Positions 36,101 to 48,100 of a stretch of 64,000 nucleotides of DNA are shown here, piece by piece. The first letter of the stretch is position 1. Each line of letters starts with the position of its first letter. A model generated the notes under the pieces. The model did not search any database and had not been told where the DNA came from. It saw only the letters and a list, made by a program, of their open reading frames with translations. The DNA is taken from contig NC_092675.1 in assembly GCF_964355755.1 (NCBI RefSeq), positions 1,183,001-1,247,000 of the forward strand, read 5' to 3'. A program made the position numbers and the translations under genes. The stretch comes from Antedon mediterranea (Eukaryota > Echinodermata > Crinoidea > Comatulida > Antedonidae).

Positions 36101-39100
36101 GTATTGCATTTTTAAAGGACCCATCTATTATTATGTTGACCATGCTGTCTAGTTATTTGTCCAACATTTTTATTGTTAATGTTGTTGTATTCACTAATAT
36201 TAGTATAGTACAGTAAATAGACATAATCAAATCTAGAGGCTGTCAAAATATTGAAAAGCATGACAACTGTTATAATGGTAACATAATCAGGACATTTACT
36301 TGACATTTAATTCAGTGGAGGTTTGTTTGTGGTAATTGAGGGTGCACTATTTCAGTATATGAACACCTTTCAAAACATTAGCCCATAGCCAATAGAATAA
36401 CATTAGTATGTTTTTTAATTAGATTTTACAATACAATATATGTTCATTTTTGCTCAGCTGGGCTAATTCAATGAATTGGTGCATATTGTTTTAATAATTA
36501 TTATTTGTTTAACAAACATAGTGTGTTTCCTATATATTATGTGGTTTTAAAAGATAAACTAGGTTTTATTGAATATTATTATTAGAAACTATAAATTATT
36601 CAAAGGAGACAATTTTTCCAACTTGTAGGTAGTTACTATTCACAGTAGATTACATTGTAGGTAGTTACTATTCATAGTAGATTACATTGTAGGTAGTTAC
36701 TATTCACAGTAGATTACATTGTAGGTAGTTACTATTCACAGTAGATTACATTGTAGGTAGTTACTATTCATAGTAGATTACATTGTAGGTAGTTACTATT
36801 CACAGTAGATATACATTGTAGGTAGTTACTATTCACAGTAGATTACATTGTAGGTAGTTACTATATTCACAGTAGATTACATTGTAGGTACAGTAGTTAC
36901 TATTCACAGTAGATTACATTGTAGGTAGTTACTATTCACAGTAGATTACATTGTAGGTAGTTACTATATTCACAGTAGATTACATTTTAGGTAGTTACTA
37001 TATTCACAGTAGATTACATTGTAGGTAGTTACTATTCACAGTAGATTACATTGTAGGTAGTTACTATTCACAGTAGATTACATTGTAGGTACCGTAGTTA
37101 CTATTCACAGTAGATTACATTGTAGGTAGTTACTATTCACAGTAGATTACATTGTAGGTAGTTACTATTCACAGTAGATTACATTTTTCTTGTTGAATTA
37201 TGTGCAGCCAGTTCAGGTTTGAAATCAAACACCAAATATTGTAATATACCAAGTTTCAATTTGATTTACAGACATGACTGACAAAAAACAAACTGCATAA
37301 TGTGTTTCTTTTGAAAGAAGTTTCATATTAATATACATACTTCTTTTAGCATTACTCCTATACTGTAGATATGAAAATACTGAACTACTTAACTGCTCTA
37401 CATACATTAATATTGTTCACTAGCTTAAAAATTTAATTTTTTGTCGATTTCTTAAATTGTAGCAATAATTATTGGCTGTAGAGATACAATATCTTATAAA
37501 TATCTTAATATATAAATGTTCATTATTAATTAAGGTACTTTATTATTAGTGAGGATATTGAGTCATATTTATATTTGAATAATATGGTAGTGATCGGCCC
37601 TAATTGGTTTGTATGTTCACTTTATATTAGTAATAATTCTTTGTTTAATAGTATAAAGTATGAAGGCTTGCGGTCACCAAAAGGAGTTAAACATACTCTG
37701 TAACATTGACAATATTTTATCTAAATAATAGTTTCGTCCAGGCCCATATCAACATTTTTAATTCCAATCTTTATCTGTTTCATCGTAATTTAAGTGTTTC
37801 TGAGTTGTAATTATCTTTGTATCTGTTAAACCAAGCTGTAAGTGGCAGATTTGTTTTTGCTGTTGATTCTGGATTAAAAATAAAATAGAAAAAAAAAATC
37901 TCAACACTGGTTGTTTTTAGGGCAAATAATAATAGTCAATTTTACTCTAGTAGCTAGATCAACTTTCGTATGCACTTTGAGGTCCAGAGAATTTGACTTC
38001 AGAAATTAGTTTAGGGTGGTCAAACAATCATTTTTGGCTTGGTTACACATTTTGAAAATGTGGCGAAAGGTCAAAAGGTCAGGGTGAAAGGTCATAAGAC
38101 CAAACACCAATATGTCCTTAAATCTGAACAACCACTGGTCACAGCGAAGTAATTTTGGTCTCAAATTGATCAGAAGGTATACATTTATATTCAGTCTAAT
38201 GGGACATTTTAGTTTAAAATGACCGGAAATGCCATTTCTGACCTTTGACCCACAACCCATGGCATGTATTTATCTCCGTAACTACTGGTCGTAGACACTT
38301 GAATTTGGTTTTAAATTGTTCGAAATATATATTTTGTTATATGAAAAACATTTTGAAAAATGTTACAAAACGTCAAAGGGTCAGGGTCAAGGGTTATATA
38401 AACAAATAAATAAAGGTACTTGTATCTCGGCAACCACTGGTCGCAGCAAGTCAATTTTGGTCTCAAAATGTTCAGAAGGCATGCATTTATATTCCGTCTA
38501 ATGGGGCATTTTAGTAAAAAATGATCAGAAATGCCATTTCTGACCTTTGACCCACATACCAGGGCATCTTCATATCTCTGTAAGTACTGGTCGTAGAAAC
38601 TTAAATTTGGTATCAAATTGTTCGAAATATACATATTTACATTCATTGTAATAGAAAATGTGGTTAAAAGATGAACAGAAAATACTATTACTAATGTTTC
38701 AAACAAAAAACATATCTCTACACAACTTATCCTTAGACAGTAATGTTATGCAATATGATACTTTAAATTGTTTCAATTTCAAGTAGGCCTACTAGTTATT
38801 GCTGTCCACGAGAACATTTTGATATAAACGTCAGGCTCAACAGTTCTTTTCAGAATGCTAGAAGTAACTTGCCATGTGTATCCGATTAAACGCCCCGGGC
38901 ATTTATTGTTCAAAAGGGTTTTTAGGGGGAGGGGAGGCATCTTTATTTGGGGTATAATATGGTAACATGTATAATCAAATAAATACCACCTAGATGTAAA
39001 AAAATACAGCACAATTAATATAAAAAAATGATAACATTATGTCAAAATGCTTGGTAAATTGTAGATTATGGTAATTAATGAAATGTGTTGTGATACAATT

Positions 39101-42100
39101 ATTTTGTAAATGCATGTGGCGGAGCGTTTATTCCACATGATGTTCTATTGGAGGGAATGGAGGCTTTTATTCAAAGCGGGTGTTAATTCGAATAAATACT
39201 CGAGCTCAACAGTTAAGAATGCTAGAAGTAACTTACTATAGTTACCCGAATAAAAGGTCCGGGCATTTAGTTATTCAGAGAAGGCGTTTATTTTGTTTGG
39301 GTGTAATAATGGTAACATGTATAATCAAATAAATACACCCCAGATAAAAAAAAAAAAATTAATATAATCTGAATAATAACTGGATTAAACCTCATTCTAT
39401 CCTGTTGCAAGTACAATCATGTAATATAAAAGGTATCACAGACAACTATAATAGACCAATTCATTGTCATTATTCCGTAACACTGTTGCATAATATTTTT
39501 GAATGTTACCGACAAAACTTATACATAATATGTATAAATTTTGTCGGTGTATATTATACACGTCTGTTCCCAGTGTAGATAATAAAACAATATATGTTTC
39601 TGGAGATTTATTATCAATACCACTAGAAACTTTGACATGTTTTAGGTACTGAATTCATTGACAATAAAAGCATCAGAAGTTATCATGATAAAATCATACT
39701 ACAACACTGTACTACAGTACACAAGGGTGTTTTCAGGAAAGCTGGACATATTGTACAATAGTAATGAAGCTATGTATTGGCATTTAAAAATATGCAAAAG
39801 ATTGTTGTCAAATTGTAGTCACAAACAAACAGATGATAGAATGAAGATCCATTATGAGTGCAATTGTGTCAGGATAATGATGTGTCATTGTTTTATATCA
39901 TTATACTGGCACCTGGAAGAGAAGATCCATTTAATGTTATCTATGACAGTGTCACTTTTATTCTAAAAGACAGAAACATTTCGTTAAAAAGCATAAAGAA
40001 GAAAACGAATCATGTAAAGTACCTTTTATCAGTTGAGAAACGAATTATAATTATTAAAATTAGAGTATTTATTCGAATTAACACCCGCTTTGAATAAAAG
40101 CCTCTCTCAAATAAACGCCACCATTCCCTCTAATAGAACACCGTGGAATACGCCCGCCACATGCATTTACACAATAATTGTATCACAACACATTAACTAC
40201 CATAATCTACAATTTACCAAGCATTTTTTTCACTTTTTGATATTAATTGTGCTGTATTTTTTTTTACATCTAGGTGGTATTTATTTGATTATACATATTA
40301 CCATATTATACCACAAATAAAGATGCCTCCCCTGCCCCTAAAAACCCCTTTGAACAATAAATGCCCGGGGAGTTTAATCGGATACACATGGCAAGTTACT
40401 TCTAGCATTCTGAAAAGAACTGTTGAGCTTGACGTTTCTATCAAAATGTTCTTGGGGTCAGCAATAACTAGTACTTGAAATTGAAACAATTTAAAGTATC
40501 AGTTATTGCATAACATTACTGTCTAAGGATAAGTTATGTAGAGATATGTTTTTTGTTTGAAACATTAGTAATGGTATTTCTGTTCATCTTTTAACCACAT
40601 TTTCTATTACAATGAATGTAAATATGTATATTTCGAACAATTTGATACCAAATTTAAGTTTCTACGACCAGTACTTACAGAGATATGAAGATGCCATGAT
40701 ATGTGGGTCAAAGGTCAGAAATGGCATTTCTGATAATTTTTGACTAAAATGTCCCATTAGACGGAATATGAAAGCATGCCTTCTGAACATTTTGAGACTA
40801 AAATTGACTTGCTGCGACGAGTGGTTGCCGAGATACAAGTATCTATTTTTATTTGTTCATATAACCTTTGACCTTGACCCTTTGACCTTTTGTAACATTT
40901 AAAAAAATGTGCTACAAATAATAAATATTTATTTCAAACAATTTAAGACCAAATTTAAGTGTCTACGATCAGTAGTTACGGAGATACATACATGCCCTGA
41001 GGTGTGGGTCAAAGGTCAGAAATGGCATTTCCGGTCATTTTTGACTAAAATGTCCCATTAGACTGAATATAAATGTATACCTTCTGATCAATTTGAGACC
41101 AAAATTACTTCGCTGTGACCAGTGGTTGTTGAGATTTAAGGACATATTGGTGTTTGGTCTTATGACCTTTCACCCTGACCTTTTGACCTTTCGCCACATT
41201 TTCAAAATGTGTAACCAAGCCAAAAATGATTGTTTGACCACCCTAAACCAATTTCTGAAGTCAAATTCTCTGGACCTCAAAGTGCATACGAAAGTTGATC
41301 TAGCTACTAGAGTATTTTCCATGCACAGAGACAGAAAAGCGGAGAGGAGCATGCATAATATGACTCTCCATGTGGATTCACCAAAGCTGTACTTAATTTA
41401 TATTAATAATACATTTATATAGCACTACCTTGTGAAGATCAGAGCGATGTGGACTTACTTTATTGTACACTGTAACCCTTACACATGAAATTCTACTTTC
41501 ATTATTATATTATTAATCCTACTAGGTTTCTAAAAATAGTCATCTTTCAGTTAGTAGATAATGATTATAGTAATGCTCAGGGCTAAAAGCAAATTAATAA
41601 GCATGTGATCCAGATCTTCATCTTCAACTTTAGTAATTCAGCCTAGAGGTAGGGTACTGCAAGCATTGCTTGATGAAATTTACACTAATTGTGTTTTTCA
41701 AGGCTGGCCAAACTTTCTAATGCCTATTCTCACATTTGACTGAGAATTAATTGTGTACAGTCAGCAGTGTTTTACATTGAATGTCATGCAGGTGATTAAC
41801 TTGTCTATTTCGTGCCTAGCTTACCTGGATAAACCGACAATAGCCCTTTCTCCTCGAAGAGCGAGATTTTAACTCGAAAAGTAGAAAGTTAAAATTCCTA
41901 CTTTTTCTTTCTTTGTAATGGATTCTAGACATGTTCCACTTTTAGCCTCTGTATCCAGGATAAAAACTTTTTTCTGTTTACAGTTGAGTTTGTTGTTTTA
42001 TTGATCATAATTATTTTATATCATGTCTGTGATAACTATTAGTTGTTTATTAATATTATCTGAATTAATGTTTTAGTGTTTTCATTAATTTTTATATAAT

Positions 42101-45100
42101 GTTCAGATTTCTGGTAGCGTTTGTTAATTTGTTTTTTCTTCCTCAGGTGTAACTTGTCACTATCGTAATGGTTTACCTGTTTTGCTGGTTCCTCTGCCTT
42201 CTCGACAAGAGCTATGCCAGTTCACATTGAAACCTATTACAGAGAACGTGGGCGATTTCATTAACCACTTAAAGCGTGAAGATGGTGGTGTGGAGACTGT
42301 TGCTGTCTATAGTAATGGTAAGTTAATTGATAGAAATTAAGAGGGCTTTTACAGCACTAGCCACTATTCATCAATAATTGAAAAAAGATGTAGGAATTAA
42401 AGGGCAAATCCAATGTCCTAATGCAATGGTCAAAGGCTGATCCTAGTTTAGCACTCTTAATGGGCCCTCCAACACTGGGTAGTCACATTGAACTCTCATA
42501 CTCTGGGACCCCTTAAGCTTGGTATTCACATTGGACTCTCATACTCTGGGGCTCTCCAACACTGGGTAGTCACATTGGACTCTCATACTCTGGGGCCCTC
42601 CAACACTGGGTAGTCACATTGGACTCTCATACTCTGGGGCTCTCCAACACTGGGTAGTCACATTGGACTCTTATACTCTGGGGCCCTCCAACACTGGGTA
42701 GTCATATTGGACTCTCATACTCTGGGGCCCTCCAACACTAAGTAGTCACTTTGTACTCTGGGGCTTCTTAAGCTGGGGGTTTAGTCAGTCAGCGCTGATT
42801 GACGTTACGCCACTGGGCATACCATTTTCCTAATATAGAAACTATGATGGAATTTCTGCAGCACTCTCTCTATTAGATACAGTAGAAACTAGTGACGATA
42901 CAAGGTAATAAAAGTTGTTCTTAATGAATTAGTGACTGAAACAAGATAGCCTTGCTTATGATTCCTAAACCTGCAACTTGTACACACAGTCTAGAAATCT
43001 AATTGAATTTTAGTTTCTCTGATATCATTACTATCAGACAAACTAAATTATGATTATAGATTATACGAGAAACATAATGCTAAAATAACATAACCTACAG
43101 TGATGATAAATGATGTTAATTGATGTAATATCGCAAGTGTATGGAATTTGATTCTGGTAATAGTAATGAACTCTGCATGTAACGATCAGTTGTTCAAATT
43201 TTATGTTTGCTGTCAGTCAGAGCAACATAACAACATTATGTACAGAGTACCATTGTGCATGTTTACACTGTTTAGGAGTACTTTGAGGTTTCTAAATATG
43301 AAAAGTACAGTATTAGAACTTAGTGAATTTATAACTTATTTAAGCTTGGTTCCCACTAGAACGTAACGCAAGGACGTAAACGCAATCACAAGCGTTTTAA
43401 CCAATGACAAGCGAAGTTATAGACAGTAAAGCTTGGTTCCCACTAGAACGTAACGCAAGGACGTAAACGCAACGCAAGCGTTTTAACCAATGACAAGCGA
43501 AGTTATAGACAGTAAAGCTTGGTTCCCACTAGAACGTAACGCAAGGACGTAAACGCAATCACAAGCGTTTTAACCAATGACAAGCGAAGTTATAGACAGT
43601 AAAGCTTGGTTCCCACTAGAACGTAACGCAAGGACGTAAACGCAATCACAAGCGAATAAGCCATAGCTTGTGATTGGTCAATTCACTTGCGTTGCGTTAC
43701 GTCCTTGCGTTGCGTCGCTAGTGGGAACCACGCTTTAAACTGTGGCATTATTTTGTATCAGTAAGTTTGCTCAGTTGTACAATTTTGTTAAATGCTGATG
43801 TTAACTGTCGGTATAATGTTTGCAACATTATGTAGCAAGGTCCCCTGGCAATATAATCGGTCGTACGATATTAAATATTGTTCCCTTTCTATTTATACAT
43901 ACAGTACTGCAGTGCAGTTTAATATAACTCCTCAAATCTAACCTTTTTAATTTCACTTTTATTTTATTCTTTTGCTCTTTTCTGTTGATATATAAAATAT
44001 AAATTTTTAAAAATATATTAAATTTTATTATTAATATTGAAATATAATACTGTAGGTTCTGTCATATCATGATATTATGCACATTTTAAAATCTTTACTT
44101 TAACAAAAGAATCTTTATTGCTTAAATTTTAAAATTGCTAGAGACAGGAATGTCTTTATGAGCTAGTTTTCCTGAAATACCACCATTCAGAGCTACATTT
44201 CTTGACAATCACAATATATCATGATAATACAAAATACCCATACTGTGACATGAACACTGTTTATTAAAATCTATACTCTGTGTGAAATATCTCAATATAA
44301 CCCAATAATAATTTGCCAAGTTAATCAGACATGATATACTTTACTTTGTGATTGATTTAGAATAAATGGTGTCTGTACTGTGGTTTGTAATATCATGCTA
44401 ATGATATGTGCTACAGTACTGTATGTTGTATATAAGTTGATTTGTATTTTACACTTGACAGATTGCAGGTTATAGTGCTGTTCATTGCATTTGTCACTGT
44501 GGTTGGTGGCTATTTGCAATGTTTACAGCGTTCGCGACCCTGGCTCGCGTAGATTTTTATTTAAAGTACTATAGAAAGCTAATTGTGTTGACTAATGTCA
44601 AAATTAGATGTTGGTGAAAGGAATCATGAAGAGAATGTGTGTGTATGTTTGTCCACTATACAAAATATTAAATATCAAACAACAGTATCCATACACATGG
44701 GGTATCAATATGAACAGAATTGTACTACTGTATATGAAGATTTGACTCATTTTATACCTATATAAGATAGTGTAGTAGTAGTCAGTGGTTAACATTCACT
44801 GGTTTCCAAAAGCATCAAATCCTAGCATTGCATACATACTTGTAGGCCTACTGTAAATATATTAAATAAAGCACAATTTTAGTAGACATTCGAGTCAAGA
44901 AAATGTCCGAAGTCATTTCTAAGTAGCTTTACAAGTTACACAATGGACTGGTGGTTTGGAGTGTGGTTGTGATGCTTGGCTACCAATCCAACAGTCCTGG
45001 GTTCTAATCTAATGACAAATTACAACTCTTTATCCCAAAAACCTGAAATAAGACTTTGTTTATGTAGAGCATCTTGTGTATACGTTTGTCTTGTAAACAG

Positions 45101-48100
45101 GATTGCCACCTTTAAGAAGGATTATGAATGAATTCGCTTATGGATCTTACAATTTGCCTAAATATATAAAAACGAAAATAAAATCAAAAACACATTGTAG
45201 TCATCATTACATCATCACCATACCAACTACAGAATCATGTTTTTTTTCCTTGATTGACCAAGAAATTAAGCAAAGTACCAGCTACAAAATGCCTCTGCAT
45301 CATCACTATGTTAAAGACAACAGAAAATGAATGGAAGAAGATATCATTAGTCATTATAATTAATAAAATGATTGATTTTTAAACTACTTTAATGCATCCA
45401 ATTAAACTTCATAACATTCATTGGAAATGCTTGTTAATCATAATGAGAAGTTTATTACGAAGATGCTTGTTCATATCAATAAAAATAAACTCTTAATACC
45501 ATTAAAAAACATCTTCAGGTCGTCATTTTTTTATTCTAAAAATAATTCTTTTTATGGTTGGACAAAACTAAATATGCAATATAAATAAAGCAATAATTTC
45601 TTCAGATGTAACAACGTTACAGGGCTTTCATACATTCTAATTATGATATTAGGCCCTTTTTAGAGCCTCTAAACATCAACTTAAAGATTACGTCTGTATG
45701 CGCACACATATGCAAGGTCCCATGCTAATCAGATCATCTTGCTTATAGAATATTAAATTAAACCAATGGGAGGCCTTCATAATGCACTGTACAGTACTTC
45801 AACTGGATTTCAGCCGAACATCTTTTATCAAGTGTATTTTAATGTCATTTATGTTTACTGTTTATTAGTGTTTTGTACATTCCAAAAGATGAAATATTTC
45901 GCCATTTAAGATAATTGTTTATGCTAGCCAGAAAGATAGGAATTTGTTGGCCCAATGTTTTATCAAGATAGGCAACATTAGTTTTGTAATAGCACTAAAT
46001 ATATAACACCCAAACTTTTTCCTCTACCCATAGCCATAAGAAGACATGAATATTTGAACAACTGACGATCTTGTTCTCAATTCTTTCACCCAGGGTGGTG
46101 ATTGTCAAAGTGTCTCCTAATACAACTAATAATATCAGAGACATTATGAAAGCAAATTAAGATTTTTTGTCTATTTTAAAAATGAAATATTTTTAAATCA
46201 TCATACTGCAGTACTGTTTGTTATCTCATAAATATACGTCTTATTATGTGAGAATACACTGTATCATATTTTACCATAATTTTTCAGTAATTATCATCTT
46301 TTTCAGATGGCATTAAGATTGCAAAATCAACAAGTATAGACGTATTGATGAAAGACAATTTTCAGCTTAAGATCAATGAAAATTCTTTTGAAGTCAGTCC
46401 ACCAGAAACAGGTATGTGGCATGTCACTGTATGCATAAGTTCTGTCTACATTATCAAACTTTATGTGACAAAAAAATGATGTCATATCACTACCATATTT
46501 GGGCACATCACATTTTTTTGTCACATAAAGTTTGATAGAACTTATGAATGCTTTATTATGCTCATGTTTATAAAGAGAGTCGGAGAGAGATAAAGAATTT
46601 CGCTCTTAAATAGCAAATATTTGATATTTAAACTCTATGACATTGTCTTATTTTAACAGTTTGAAATCAAGCCATTACAGTGATGATGTATCCATTTACA
46701 TTGCAATGAGACCTACTTAGAAGCTACATTATGCAGTTGAATGAATAGAGAGTTTGAATAAATATTAATGGATTTTGAACCACAGAGAATAGCAAATAGT
46801 TCATGCTTCTCTAGCAGCCATACCGATGTCCTTGCATTAGACCCCATGCCCATTAACAATAATTATTACCAGGGTAGCCTGTATTTTAGTGGCGCTGTGG
46901 CTTGGTGGTTGACATTCTTGCTTACTAATCCAAGGGTCTTTGGTTCAAATCCTGTTACGGTTCCAGAATTATTCTGATGTGATACATGACACTACCTAAG
47001 CATCATATGAGACTTAGACATCGTTATTAACAACTTTAAAACCTTTGGAACTAGAGATCGGATTGAAATAATTTATTTTTATTCGGATGTGTAATATTTA
47101 TTTTCAAAGTAAGTTGTAATCTAATAAATGATTTTTCAGACTTCCGACCGTTTCCTCCTGAGAGCGTATTATATGAGGTTTAGAACAAATGGGGTTGGAC
47201 ATTGTTATCTTTATTAGTTCATTTGAATAAATATCAATTAATGTTGTCTTTGTTTGTTTTTTCATTGTAGTTGCTGCAGTTAGTGAGGATAGTACTAATC
47301 TGTCTGATGTAAAGTCTATGGTATATCAGTTGTATTCATCACTACATGTGGAAGAATATCAACTAAACCAAGAAAAGAAACTTGTCCAACATCTTGAAGA
47401 TCTTAAACTTGAACTTCAACCTCTTGAGAAGGTATATTTCATTTTCATTTCATTTAATTCATTTCGTCTTTTTATAAATAATAAAAAAACAGGTCACAAG
47501 GTACAGGGCACTTTAGGGGGTAGACGGGTTTGTCAAAAAGTGAAACAAAGCACTATTGAGTGACTCTCCGACCCCCTAAAGTGTAAAAATTAAATAAACT
47601 TAAATACAGAGAAATTGAAATAGTCCTCAAAATTGATGATGTCATCAAAAAAATATCGACAATCATTTTTTTATATGAACTATCTATAACAAAAACAATT
47701 ATTAATATCCAAGTATGCAATGAATGATAATTAAGATAAAAATCAAGCGCAAGTCTTTATTTAAATCATTGTTTGAATATTAAAAATCTATTTCAAAACT
47801 ACAAATTGATGGTCTAAATATTTTTGGCAATTTTTCTTGAGAATTAAACATTTCAATTGTTCAATTATATAACCTTTTGAGTTTTAATTGTCTGCACTGC
47901 ATTTACTGTACCTTGTTCACTGTCTCTAAAGATTTAGTTTTTAGTGTGACGGAGCGATGTCGAACTCATAAACACGTTCTAAATTTTATTTTATTTTTCA
48001 GATTAAATTGGAGCTTGATATCCGTGCATCAAAACGAACAAACCTTGTGATCTGGGGCGGACTGGGGTACATGGCACTACAGTTTGGTCTGTTAGCGCGG

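Noticed and set aside
36626-37184. CRISPR-like regular repeats
   Set aside because: Units follow each other directly with no unique spacers, and the DNA is animal. It is a minisatellite.
41093-41422. Frame of 109 codons in the foldback element
   Set aside because: It lies in an inverted arm, with an equivalent antisense frame in the other arm, and resembles no known protein.
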